Positions 20,806 through 28,800 of a stretch of DNA of 64,000 bases are shown in pieces. Origin of the DNA: Rhizobacter sp. OV335. GTDB lineage: Bacteria; Pseudomonadota; Gammaproteobacteria; Burkholderiales; Burkholderiaceae_C. The position numbers were made by a program, and so were the translations under genes. Where the stretch lies: NCBI RefSeq assembly GCF_900142965.1, contig NZ_FRCQ01000002.1, forward strand, positions 62,001 to 126,000, given 5' to 3'. How positions within the stretch are numbered: the stretch's first letter is position 1; the number at the start of each line of letters is the position of its first letter. The notes under the pieces are model-generated. The model was given only the letters and a program-made list of their open reading frames with translations, had not been told where the DNA came from and ran no database searches.

Positions 20806-22173
20806 TCAATGTCCGGTTCCGCGTTGCGCCGCCAGCTTGTTCGCCGCGTCTTGCAGACCCCCCAGGATGCTGTCGGCCAGCCCCTCGGGAAAGTCCCCCG
20901 GCAGCTGCGCGCGCACGGCATCCACCACCCGCGGCGTCTGCGCGACCAGTTCGTCGATGACGAAGCTGACCTGCCGGCCGTCTTCGGTCACGATGCCATG
21001 GCGCGCACCGAGGGCCTCCCAATGCCGACGCTGGATGTCCTGCATCTTCCAGTGCGCGCTCTTCGAGCGCACCGCCATCGCCATCCTCGCCTTGAAGGGC
21101 GAGATCTTCGACGGGCCGGCACCCAGCACCGGGTACGCCGACAGCACGTCGTAGAGCGGCGTCAACTGGTAGCGCCCGCCGGGCCGCAGGAAGAGGCTGA
21201 AGTTCTTCGCGTGGCCATCCGTCGCGCACAGCATCCAGAACAGCAACTGCGCGCGGAAGAAGGTCCGGCGATCGTGCTCGCGTGCCATCGACCCGTCGAG
21301 CACGCCGAGGATGCGGTCCATGCCGGGACCGCCCTCGGCCTCGTACTTGGCCCCGGGCGGCACGCCGCTCGCCTGGCACAGGTCTTCCTGCGGCAGGCGG
21401 ATCAGCCGCCGCTCGCCGGCCGGGCTGCGCCACCACGCGCGGTCGAAGCGCTCGACCACCAGGGCTTTCATGTCCTCGAACTGCAGCGGCCGGCTGACCG
21501 CCACCGGCAGGCCATGGGCCTGCAGGATCAGCGAGCACAGCCACTCGTTCTCAACCGAGTCGCGCATGTCGATCTTCATGCCGCCGATCAGCCCCAGCGG
21601 CAGCTTGAAGATGTGCGTGGTGGGCATGCCGCCCCGCGGCAGGCACCAGCGACCGTCCTGGAACAGCAGCGCCGTCTTCTCTTGCGCGCCCGCGATGGAG
21701 ATGCGGAAGTCGTCGTCGTTGGCCACCAGGCCCAGCGCATGCGGCGTCGTGGTTCCGCGCAGCACCTCGGCGACGTCGGCGTCGGTCAGCGGCTGCGCCT
21801 GCAGGGTCGACGGGTCGGCCGGGGTCTGGTCCGTCGGCAGGATTTCCAGCGCCCCGACGCAGTCGCGACCGGTCTCGGCCAGCAGGTCGAACGCATCGGT
21901 CGTGCCGGTCTCGTAGCGGCGTGCCATCCGCTCGCGGATGTCCTGACTGTCCGGCAACAGATTGTCGAAACAGGCGCGAACCTTGTCGCCGCGATGCGGC
22001 CCGTTGCCCGGGGTGAACGGCAGCGACAACGACAGCGGCCTCCCCTGCTCCGACCGCGTCCAGTCGAGGTCGTACTGCAGCGTGTCCGGCCCGTTCGGGG
22101 CCCGGCTCCAGGTGCCGACGAAGACCCCGTTCATCCAGAGCCCCAGCGAGCGGGTGTGCGAGCGGCGTCCCAT
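20806..22173 (-). CDS. HipA-family serine/threonine kinase toxin (module 2)
   Basis: A 455-residue HipA, closer in motif wording to Escherichia coli HipA than module 1. It shows LGLWMNGVFVGTW at the N-terminus, FDNLLPDSQDIRERMARRY, ISIAGAQEKTALL, THIFKLPLG with the ATP-contacting Lys, catalytic Asp319 in ATDGHAKNF and metal-binding Asp342 in PLYDVLSAYP. The kinase appears intact. It begins 3 bases after the stop of its HipB, so the two form an operon. Although equal in length to the module-1 HipA, the two sequences are clearly diverged, arguing for separate origins rather than a recent duplication. Confidence 0.93.
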   Translation of the reverse strand: MGRRSHTRSLGLWMNGVFVGTWSRAPNGPDTLQYDLDWTRSEQGRPLSLSLPFTPGNGPHRGDKVRACFDNLLPDSQDIRERMARRYETGTTDAFDLLAETGRDCVGALEILPTDQTPADPSTLQAQPLTDADVAEVLRGTTTPHALGLVANDDDFRISIAGAQEKTALLFQDGRWCLPRGGMPTTHIFKLPLGLIGGMKIDMRDSVENEWLCSLILQAHGLPVAVSRPLQFEDMKALVVERFDRAWWRSPAGERRLIRLPQEDLCQASGVPPGAKYEAEGGPGMDRILGVLDGSMAREHDRRTFFRAQLLFWMLCATDGHAKNFSLFLRPGGRYQLTPLYDVLSAYPVLGAGPSKISPFKARMAMAVRSKSAHWKMQDIQRRHWEALGARHGIVTEDGRQVSFVIDELVAQTPRVVDAVRAQLPGDFPEGLADSILGGLQDAANKLAAQRGTGH

Positions 22174-22176
22174 GGG

Positions 22177-22446
22177 TCACCAGGCCGGTGTGCGCGGATC
22201 GGCCGCAGCCGGCTGCGTGGGGCCGGACGCCGGCTTGCTCAGCACCAGCTCGACACCGAGGATGCCCAGCAGTTTCAGCAGCCGCGCGCTGCCCACTTTT
22301 TCGGCATTGCGCTCCAGCGCCGAATAGGTCTGCTGGGTCACGCCGAGGCGCAGGGCGGCTTCGCTTTGCGTCAGGCCGGCCTCCTTGCGGAAGGCCTGCA
22401 GCAAGGTCGGCAATTGGTCGGCCGTGCGAACGGTGAAGTCAGGCAT
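22177..22446 (-). CDS. HipB-like XRE antitoxin/repressor (module 2)
   Basis: An 89-residue XRE protein with helix-turn-helix at about residues 12-66 (LLQAFRKEAGLTQSEAALRLGV, shown in part: QSEAALRLGVTQQTYSALE) and an unstructured Pro/Ala C-terminal tail, the part that in Escherichia coli HipB contacts HipA. MPDFTVRTADQ at 22446 is preferred because upstream in-frame codons fall in the AT-rich repeat-bearing control region. Autoregulation through the repeats at 22459-22532 is likely. Confidence 0.9.
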   Translation of the reverse strand: MPDFTVRTADQLPTLLQAFRKEAGLTQSEAALRLGVTQQTYSALERNAEKVGSARLLKLLGILGVELVLSKPASGPTQPAAADPRTPAW

Positions 22447-22457
22447 ACAAATTCCAG

Positions 22458-22532
22458 GCTGTATTTCTGATTCACATATTCTAGCCTGTAGATCTGATTT
22501 ACTGCTTGAATGCTGTAAACCCGGTAAACAGC
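22458..22532 (-). promoter_or_regulatory. Candidate operator/promoter region of hipBA module 2
   Basis: This stretch is conspicuously AT-rich for the genome. It contains a direct repeat CTGTATTTCTGATT (22459-22472) and CTGTAGATCTGATT (22486-22499) spaced by 27 bases, and an imperfect 21-base palindrome at 22512-22532 with arms GCTGT and ACAGC around ACCCGGT. On the minus strand TAGAAT near 22478-22483 could serve as a -10. Multi-site repression by HipB is the expected mechanism; binding is inferred. Confidence 0.5.
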
Positions 22533-22572
22533 CCATGAACTGTTTCTATCCATCCGAACAATCGCACACATC

Positions 22573-22588
22573 TCCCCAATATTGGGGA
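22573..22588. promoter_or_regulatory. 16-base perfect palindrome between hipB and the DUF805 gene
   Basis: TCCCCAATATTGGGGA is a perfect palindrome lying about 125 bases upstream of hipB and about 90 bases upstream of the divergent DUF805 gene. Its length and symmetry suit a dimeric transcription factor site. No T-tract follows, so it is not a terminator. No copy of the sequence was noticed elsewhere in the window. Confidence 0.5.
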
Positions 22589-22679
22589 TGAATGGCCGCT
22601 TGCGGGGGCCGTCCGCCCCATGGCGCCGCTTATGCTCTCGCCCCAAACGGCGCAGGGGCTTGCGCCCTGGAGGGATTCA

Positions 22680-23996
22680 ATGGAAGGCAGTGCACAAGTG
22701 CGCCTGGTGTTCGCGGGCGAACTGGTGGGTGGGTTTCGTGCCGACGACGTCAAGCGGAGCTTCGGCCAGGCGTACAAGGTCGACGGCGAACGGCTCGATG
22801 AGGTGTTCTCCGGCGGGCGCACCGTGATCAAGCGCGCCGTGGCCCAGGACGATGTCGAGCGCTACGTCCAGAAGTTTCGCCAGATGGGCATGCAGGTGCT
22901 GGTCGAGACGATGGACGGCAAGCCCGTGCCGGTCCCACCGACGCCGCCAGCGGTGGCGCCCCCGCCGGCACCCGCGATGACCGCCACGGCGGCGCCCGTC
23001 GCTGCACCGCCGCCGAAGCCGCTCGCGGCCACGATCCCACCGCTCGCGCCGCTCGAAGAGCAGGTGACCTGCCCCAACTGCGGCGAACGCCAGCCCCAGC
23101 GTGCGTTCTGCCGCAACTGCTCCACCGACATCGCGCGCGCGATCGCCAACAAGCAGGAAGAGATGGACCGCGCCCGCGCCGAGCGCCTGGCGGCCCGCAA
23201 CGGCGGTCGCTATGCGCCGCCGAAATCCGGTGTCGCGGTGATGCACGAAGGCACCGACGACCTGCCGCCGGTGATGAGCCTGAGCTTCGACGGCCGCATG
23301 GGCCGCATCGCCTACTTCAACACCGGCATGCTGAGCCTGCTCGGTGTCGCATTGATCGGCATCGGCGCGGCCGTGATCATCCCGATCTTCCGCTCGGCGG
23401 CGGTCGTCGTGCCGCTGCTGCTGGCATTCGCCGCCTTCGGGGTCTGGTCGATGCGCGTCAGTGCGATCCGGCTGCACGACCTGAACCGCAGCGGCTGGTG
23501 GTCCCTGTTGCTGCCGGTGCCGGTCGCCGGCTCGCTGGTCGGCCTCGCGATGATGTTCTGGCCCGGCACCGACGGTGACAACGACTACGGCCCGCAGCCT
23601 CGCCAGGGCAACGGCGTTGCCGCCATGATCATGGGCATCCTGCTGGTGCTGATGCTGGCGACCTCGCTGTTCTCGTACCGCTCGTACACCAAGCGCCTCC
23701 ACCGCGAGGCCGCCGAGTCGTCGACGCAGGAGCAGTTCGACCCGCGTGCCGCCCAGGCCGCCGACGTGATCACCGGCCCGGACGCGCTGAAGGCCTTCAC
23801 CGACGACTACCTGGCCCAGCCGAACCACAAGGCCTTCGCGTCGTCCGACAGCGGCGCTTTCGGCTGGCGCTCCGGCCAGGGCTCACCGCGCGAGGCGGCG
23901 CGCCAGGCCATGTCGGCCTGCGAGGTCAACCGCAAGCCCTACACCGAACCGTGCGCGCTGGTGAACGTCAACGGGCAGTGGCTCAAGCAGCACTGA
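22680..23996 (+). CDS. DUF805 membrane protein with zinc-ribbon and Pro-rich N-terminal region
   Basis: A 438-residue protein in four parts: an N-terminal soluble domain (1-85, LVFAGELVGGFRADDVKRSFGQAY), a Pro/Ala linker (85-130), a zinc-ribbon-like CPNCGERQPQRAFCRNC (about 137-153) and a DUF805 membrane domain with helices near 220-265, 280-300 and 320-345 and the family motif RLHDLNRSGWWSLLLPVP plus PGTDGDNDYGP. A C-terminal soluble tail follows the last helix. ATG 22680 is preceded by GGAGGG at 22669-22674. The function of DUF805 proteins is unknown. The end overlaps the convergent DsbA-like gene by 14 bases. Confidence 0.85.
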   Translation: MEGSAQVRLVFAGELVGGFRADDVKRSFGQAYKVDGERLDEVFSGGRTVIKRAVAQDDVERYVQKFRQMGMQVLVETMDGKPVPVPPTPPAVAPPPAPAMTATAAPVAAPPPKPLAATIPPLAPLEEQVTCPNCGERQPQRAFCRNCSTDIARAIANKQEEMDRARAERLAARNGGRYAPPKSGVAVMHEGTDDLPPVMSLSFDGRMGRIAYFNTGMLSLLGVALIGIGAAVIIPIFRSAAVVVPLLLAFAAFGVWSMRVSAIRLHDLNRSGWWSLLLPVPVAGSLVGLAMMFWPGTDGDNDYGPQPRQGNGVAAMIMGILLVLMLATSLFSYRSYTKRLHREAAESSTQEQFDPRAAQAADVITGPDALKAFTDDYLAQPNHKAFASSDSGAFGWRSGQGSPREAARQAMSACEVNRKPYTEPCALVNVNGQWLKQH

Positions 23997-24618
23997 GCAA
24001 TTCGCGCAACGCCCGCTCGAACACCTCGGGCGGCTGGCCGCCCTGGATCAGGTGGCGGTCGTTGATGATCACCGAAGGCACGGCCTGGATGCCGTGCTGG
24101 CGGTAGAACTCCTCGCGCTCGCGCACCTCGTCGGCGAACTCGTTCGACGCGAGCACCTCGCGGGCACGCTGCACGTCGAGCCCGACCTCGCCCGCCACCG
24201 TCACCAGCACTTCGTGCGAGCTGGGGTCCTGGCCGTCGGTGAAATAGGCCTTGAACAGCGCATGCTTCAGCGCGAGCTGCCGGCCCTCGAGTTCGGCCCA
24301 GTGCAGCAACCGGTGCGCATCGAAGGTGTTGTAGATGCGCCCGCGCAAATCCATGCGGAACGTGAACCCGAGCGCCGCACCGCGCGCGCGGATGGCCTCG
24401 CCGCTCTGCGCCCGCTGCTCGGCGGTCGCGCCGTACTTCTGCATCAGGTGCTCGCCGATGTCCTGGCCCTGCGGCGCCATGTCGGGGTTCAGCTCGAACG
24501 GCTGGAAGTGCAGGTCCACCTTCACGGTGTCGCCGAGCCGGGCGATGCCCTCTTCGAGGGACTTGAGCCCGATGGCGCACCACGGGCAGGAAACGTCGGA
24601 GACGAAATCGATCTTCAT
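23983..24618 (-). CDS. DsbA-family oxidoreductase, FrnE-like
   Basis: A 211-residue thioredoxin-fold protein with the redox motif CPWC at residues 11-14 near the N-terminus and no signal peptide, so it is cytoplasmic. A helical insertion (about 45-150) and the cis-Pro loop QAVPSVIIND (about 170-180) match the DsbA/FrnE (2-hydroxychromene-2-carboxylate isomerase-related) group. FrnE-type proteins act as protein disulfide oxidoreductases or isomerases, for example in stress resistance in Deinococcus. Substrate unknown. It is a single gene, convergent with and overlapping the DUF805 gene by 14 bases. Confidence 0.9.
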   Translation of the reverse strand: MKIDFVSDVSCPWCAIGLKSLEEGIARLGDTVKVDLHFQPFELNPDMAPQGQDIGEHLMQKYGATAEQRAQSGEAIRARGAALGFTFRMDLRGRIYNTFDAHRLLHWAELEGRQLALKHALFKAYFTDGQDPSSHEVLVTVAGEVGLDVQRAREVLASNEFADEVREREEFYRQHGIQAVPSVIINDRHLIQGGQPPEVFERALRELLSAA

Positions 24619-24676
24619 GCCCCCGATTGGATCAGCCCCGCGATCCCCTGGCGGACCGACGGGGCATTCCGGCGGA

Positions 24677-25567
24677 TCAGCCGAACATCTTCTGCAGGCG
24701 CTCGCTCACCTGCTGCGGCGTCAGGTCTTCCTTGTGCGTCGAGATGAACCACTGGTGGCCGAACGGGTCGATCAGATGGCCGCTGCGGTCGCCCCAGAAC
24801 TGGTCGGCCACCGGCATCGTGACCCGTGCGCCCGCGGCCACCGCCTGGTTGACGATCGCATCGGTGTCGGGCACGTACAGCAGTGCCGAGCTCGACGAGC
24901 CGCCCAGCGTCAGCGGGCTCAGCGCCTGGTGCTCCGCCCGCTCCTCGGTCAGCATGAACTTCGCGGTACCCACCTGCAGTTCGGCGTGCATCGTCTTGCC
25001 GTCGGGCGCGTCCATCTGCATCACCACCTGCGCGCCGAACACCTTCTGGTACCAGGCGATCGCGTCCTTCGCGCCCTTGATCACGAGGTAGGGTGTGCTG
25101 CCGGTGGCAGGCGGCACCGGGTTGACCGCCGCGGGGGGTTTCGCCTGCGTCGACTCGATCTGCGCGCGCAAGCGGTCTTCCTGCTCGCGCAGCTCGGGCG
25201 TGAACTCGGCGCCGAAGTCCTCGGCTTCGAAGACCTGGCGGATCTCGATCTCCGACGACTCGCCCATCGGGCTCGGGCAGCGCTTGACCCAGGCGATCGC
25301 CTCGTCGAGCGAGTTCAGCTTCCAGAGCCAGAAGCCGGCGATCAGCCCCTTGTCGCCGCTGAACGGACCGTTGATGACGCTGCGCTCGCGCCCCTGGAAG
25401 CGCACGCGCGCGCCCTTCGAACTCGGCTGCAGCCCTTCACCGGCCTGCATCACGCCGGCCTTCACGAGCTCTTCGTTGAACTGCCCCATGGCCTCGAGCA
25501 GTTGGGTGTCGGGCATCACGCCGGCTTCGGAGTTCTTGTCGGCCTTGATCAGGATCATGAATCGCAT
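24677..25567 (-). CDS. YCII-domain and VOC (glyoxalase-like) domain fusion protein
   Basis: A 296-residue two-domain protein. Residues 1-125 match the YCII/DGPF family (RFMILIKADKNSEAG, VINGPFSGDKGLIAGFWLWKL, EIEIRQVFEAEDFG). After a charged helix and Pro-rich linker (about 128-160), residues 162-280 form a VOC fold of the PhnB/glyoxalase type (PYLVIKGAKDAIAWYQKVFGA, IDPFGHQWFISTH). ATG 25567 has a strong AAGGAG ribosome-binding site. Separate YCII and VOC proteins are often neighbours encoded with an ECF sigma factor; here they are fused and no sigma gene is adjacent. Enzymatic activity unknown. Confidence 0.85.
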   Translation of the reverse strand: MRFMILIKADKNSEAGVMPDTQLLEAMGQFNEELVKAGVMQAGEGLQPSSKGARVRFQGRERSVINGPFSGDKGLIAGFWLWKLNSLDEAIAWVKRCPSPMGESSEIEIRQVFEAEDFGAEFTPELREQEDRLRAQIESTQAKPPAAVNPVPPATGSTPYLVIKGAKDAIAWYQKVFGAQVVMQMDAPDGKTMHAELQVGTAKFMLTEERAEHQALSPLTLGGSSSSALLYVPDTDAIVNQAVAAGARVTMPVADQFWGDRSGHLIDPFGHQWFISTHKEDLTPQQVSERLQKMFG

Positions 25568-25728
25568 GCTGGATCTCCTTGGATGAATGGGAAGCGACGG
25601 CTTCATGGCTGCGACGCGCCGCAGCGGCGGGAATCGACATGCTGCCCCTTCTTTTTTGTAACCGCGACAGCGCCCGGGTTATCTTTGCGCCTGCCCATCA
25701 CTCCCGGCCGCCGCGGCCGCGCCACGCC

Positions 25729-26421
25729 ATGCCGATCGAACCGAACCTGCCCCCGACGCCGGTGCGCGTCTGGGACCTGCCGACCCGGTTGTTCCACTGG
25801 CTGCTCGTGATCTGCATCGTCGGCTCGGTCGCCAGCGCCAAGGTCGGCGGCAACGCGATGGAATGGCACCTGCGCTTCGGCCTGATGGTGTTCACGCTGC
25901 TCGCGTTCCGCCTGCTGTGGGGCTTCGTCGGCGGGCGCTGGTCGCGTTTCGCGAGCTTCATCCATGCGCCGGCCACGCTGCTGCGCCACCTGCGCGGCCA
26001 GAGCCGGCGCGACGAATGGCTGGAGGTCGGCCACAGCCCGAGCGGCGCGCTGTCGGTGTTCGCGATGCTCGCGATCCTCGGGCTGCAGGTCGCGAGCGGG
26101 CTGGTGTCCGACGACGAGATCTCGACCACCGGGCCGCTGATCCGATTCGTCAGCGGCGCCACCAGCAGCCTCGCCACCTCGTGGCACAAGAGCTGGGGCC
26201 AGTGGCTGATCTACACGCTGGTGCTGCTGCACATCGCGGCCATCCTGTTCTACCTGCTCAAGCGCGGCAACAACCTGACCGGCGCGATGGTGCGCGGCGA
26301 CAAGGCCTTGTCGGATGACACGCCGGCATCGCGCGACACCCTGGTCACACGCCTGCTCGCGCTGGTGCTGCTGCTCGCCTGCGCCGGGGTGGCCGGCTGG
26401 GTCTGGAGCCTGCGCACCTGA
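25729..26421 (+). CDS. Cytochrome b561-family di-haem membrane protein
   Basis: A 230-residue integral membrane electron-transfer protein. The prokaryotic b561/Ni-hydrogenase cytochrome-b pattern is seen: VRVWDLPTRLFHWLLV with a haem-ligand His in the first helix, EWHLRFGLM in the second, and WHKSWGQWLIYTLVLLHIAAILFY in the fourth. A further C-terminal helix (about 207-227) extends beyond the usual four. ATG 25729 gives the canonical start before the first helix. It likely shuttles electrons between quinones and a periplasmic or soluble cytochrome; no c-type cytochrome gene is adjacent, so the partner is unknown. Confidence 0.88.
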   Translation: MPIEPNLPPTPVRVWDLPTRLFHWLLVICIVGSVASAKVGGNAMEWHLRFGLMVFTLLAFRLLWGFVGGRWSRFASFIHAPATLLRHLRGQSRRDEWLEVGHSPSGALSVFAMLAILGLQVASGLVSDDEISTTGPLIRFVSGATSSLATSWHKSWGQWLIYTLVLLHIAAILFYLLKRGNNLTGAMVRGDKALSDDTPASRDTLVTRLLALVLLLACAGVAGWVWSLRT

Positions 26422-26456
26422 CAAGCCGGGCCGGGATGCCTACACTTGACCCCTGC

Positions 26457-26966
26457 ATGGACACGCCCGTCATCGAACTGGTCGCCCCCGACACGCCGGA
26501 GTTGCTCGACGCCACGCGCGCCATCATGCGCGAGTACGCGGACAGCCTGGGCATCGACCTGTGCTTCCAGGATTTCGAGAACGAACTCGCCCGCCTGCCC
26601 GGCGACTACGCATCGCCCAGCGGGCACCTGCTGCTCGCGATGGTCGACGGCGCGGTGGCCGGCTGCGGCGCGATCCGCGGCCTGCCCGACGCCGACTACG
26701 CGAACGCCTGCGAGATGAAGCGCCTGTTCGTGCGGCCGGCGTTCCGCCGCTTCGGCCTGGGCCGCGTGCTCGCGCAGGCGCTGATGGACGAGGCACGCCG
26801 TGCCGGCTACTCGTCGATGCTGCTGGACACGCTCGACGACATGGAAACCGCGCGCGGCCTGTACGCGTCGCTCGGCTTCGAGGAAATCCCGCCGTACTAC
26901 TTCAACCCGATCCCCGGCGCGCACTACCTGAAGGTGGCGCTCGACTGGCAGACCTCGACCTACTAG
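26457..26966 (+). CDS. GNAT family N-acetyltransferase
   Basis: A 169-residue cytosolic acetyltransferase. Acetyl-CoA-binding motif A is present as MKRLFVRPAFRRFGLGRVLAQAL (about residues 85-107, with the R/Q-x-x-G-x-G/A loop represented by RRFGLG), followed by MLLDTLDDMETARGLYASLGFEEI. Sequence order resembles small stand-alone GNATs acting on amino acids or metabolites; substrate unknown. ATG 26457 is chosen over 26436 because TACACT at 26441-26446 looks like a -10 element just upstream. The aldolase gene follows after 19 bases. Confidence 0.85.
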   Translation: MDTPVIELVAPDTPELLDATRAIMREYADSLGIDLCFQDFENELARLPGDYASPSGHLLLAMVDGAVAGCGAIRGLPDADYANACEMKRLFVRPAFRRFGLGRVLAQALMDEARRAGYSSMLLDTLDDMETARGLYASLGFEEIPPYYFNPIPGAHYLKVALDWQTSTY

Positions 26967-26985
26967 CGACGATCAAGGAGATCCC

Positions 26986-27801
26986 ATGAATGCGTTCCGC
27001 CAGTTGCTCGGCTCTTCCGGAGCGCACCCGCCGATCGGCACATGGATCTCGTCGGGCAGCCCGATCGTCGCCGAGGCGATGGGCTGCGCCGGCTTCGACT
27101 GGGGCGTGCTCGACATGGAGCATTCGCCGCTCGACCTGATGGACCTGGTGCACCTGCTGCAGGCGGTCTCGTCGACCAAGATGCTGCCGGTGGTGCGCGT
27201 GCCGTGGAACGACGCGGTGGTGGTCAAGCGCGTGCTGGACGCGGGGGCGTCGACGCTGCTGTTTCCTTTCGTGCAGGATGCCGACGAGGCACGCCGCGCG
27301 ATCGCCGCGACGCGCTACCCGCCCGACGGCATGCGCGGCATGGCCGGCATCAACCGCGGCTCGCGCTTCGGCACCATCGCCAACCATGCGACCACCGCCA
27401 ATCAGAACATCGGCGCGATCATCCAGCTCGAGACGCCGGCGGCCATCCAGCAGCTCGAGGCGATCGCCGCGGTGCCGGGGGTCGATGCGATCTTCCTCGG
27501 CCCGGCCGATCTGTCGGCCACGATGGGCCACGTCGGCCAGCCGATGCACCCGGCCGTGCTCGACCTGATGTCGCAAGGCGTGCAGCGCTGCAAGGCGATC
27601 GGCAAGCCGGTCGGTACCGTTGGCGGCACGCCCGAGGTGGTCGCGCAGTACCGTGCCGCCGGCTTCGATTTCGTCGCGATCGCGTCCGACCTCGGGCTGA
27701 TGATGCGCGGCGCGCAGGCCGCGCTGGCCGCGCTGCGCACGCGCGACACCGAGCACGTGCACACGCTCGCGAGCGGCACGCGTGCCGAGGCCGCGTACTG
27801 A
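26986..27801 (+). CDS. HpcH/HpaI-family aldolase (2-keto-3-deoxy sugar acid aldolase type)
   Basis: A 271-residue class II aldolase of the HpcH/GarL/YfaU family, cleaving a 2-oxo acid to pyruvate plus an aldehyde. Visible active-site features: His46 in DMEHSP, Arg71 in VVRVP, metal ligands Glu149 (QLETP) and Asp175 (LGPADLSATMG). AAGGAG lies 6 bases before the ATG. Downstream genes encode an aldose epimerase and an SMP-30 lactonase, so the likely substrate is a 2-keto-3-deoxy aldonate formed by non-phosphorylative sugar oxidation, such as from L-rhamnose, L-fucose or a pentose. The dehydratase and dehydrogenase of such a route are not in the window. Confidence 0.88.
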   Translation: MNAFRQLLGSSGAHPPIGTWISSGSPIVAEAMGCAGFDWGVLDMEHSPLDLMDLVHLLQAVSSTKMLPVVRVPWNDAVVVKRVLDAGASTLLFPFVQDADEARRAIAATRYPPDGMRGMAGINRGSRFGTIANHATTANQNIGAIIQLETPAAIQQLEAIAAVPGVDAIFLGPADLSATMGHVGQPMHPAVLDLMSQGVQRCKAIGKPVGTVGGTPEVVAQYRAAGFDFVAIASDLGLMMRGAQAALAALRTRDTEHVHTLASGTRAEAAY

Positions 27802-27938
27802 CATACCCTGAAGACGCGGGCCCGGCACCCCCAGAAAGAAGCCGGGCACCCGGCCGGTTTCGGCGCGGTACCGGCGTAGCATTGCCGCCATCCTGGGCGC
27901 CATGGGCGCCTTGTGTTCCACCCTTGCCGGGAAGGCCA

Positions 27939-28799
27939 ATGACTGGATCGTCGAACAACAGCTTTGAATTGCATGCCGGCGCGTTGCGCCTGGCCGTCCG
28001 CCCCGACTTGGGCGGCACCATCGCCGGCCTGTGGCATCGCGACCAACCCATCCTGAGATCCACCGAACCGGGCGACCTGCAGTCCCCGCGCCTGGGCGGC
28101 AGCTATCCGATGGTGCCGTACTCCAACCGCCTCGGCTACCGGCGCTTCCGCTGGAAGGGCAAGGACTACACCACCGCGCCGAACTTCGACGACAGCCCGC
28201 ATTCGCTGCACGGCGTGGCGTGGCAGCGCGCCTGGGAGGTGCTCTCCACCAGCGCGACCGAGCTGGTGCTGGGCTACACCCACGTGCCCGACGAGCACTG
28301 GCCGTTCCCGTTCAGCGTGAAGCAGTACTTCACGCTGACGCCGTCGCAATGCGGCGTGCAGCTCGTGCTGACCAACACGCACGACGCCGCGCAGCCGGCC
28401 GGTGTCGGCTGGCACCCGTACTTCCACCGCCGCGAGCGCAGCCGGCTGCACATCGACCTGTCCGACCGCTGGGATTCCGACGCCACGCAGCTGCCGGTGC
28501 GCAAGCATCCGCAGCCGGGCATCGACGGCGACGTGTCGCACCTCGGCTTCGACAACTGCTTCGAAGGCTGGACCGGCCCGGCACGCATCCGCGATGAGAA
28601 GTTCTCGATGCAGGTCACGTCGTCGCTGCCCTACCTCGTCGTCTACACGCCGGCCGAGAAGCCGTACTACTGCGTCGAACCGGTCAGCCACGTCAGCAAC
28701 GCGATCCACATGGCCGATCCGGCGGCGCACGGCCTGCGCACGCTGCAACCGGGCGAGAGCCTGGATGCGTGGATGAAGATCGACGTGTCGCCGGTCTGA
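27939..28799 (+). CDS. Aldose 1-epimerase family protein
   Basis: A 286-residue galactose-mutarotase-fold protein interconverting alpha and beta anomers of a sugar. Family landmarks are LGGTIAGLWH near the N-terminus, GSYPMVPYSNRLGYRRFRWKG, the catalytic-site His in SLHG, the HPYFHR segment and a final EPVSHVSNAIH. ATG 27939 follows GGAAGG. It is separated from the aldolase gene by 137 bases that include short GC-rich inverted repeats but no gene, and it abuts the lactonase gene with one base between. Anomer interconversion would feed a sugar dehydrogenase in the same pathway. Confidence 0.88.
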   Translation: MTGSSNNSFELHAGALRLAVRPDLGGTIAGLWHRDQPILRSTEPGDLQSPRLGGSYPMVPYSNRLGYRRFRWKGKDYTTAPNFDDSPHSLHGVAWQRAWEVLSTSATELVLGYTHVPDEHWPFPFSVKQYFTLTPSQCGVQLVLTNTHDAAQPAGVGWHPYFHRRERSRLHIDLSDRWDSDATQLPVRKHPQPGIDGDVSHLGFDNCFEGWTGPARIRDEKFSMQVTSSLPYLVVYTPAEKPYYCVEPVSHVSNAIHMADPAAHGLRTLQPGESLDAWMKIDVSPV

Positions 28800-28800
28800 G

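Noticed and set aside
18874-22680. Integrative element inserted at tRNA-Phe
   Set aside because: No integrase and no second copy of the tRNA 3' end was found downstream to about 22680; the tRNA has its own terminator. An islet remains possible, a classic integrative element is not supported.
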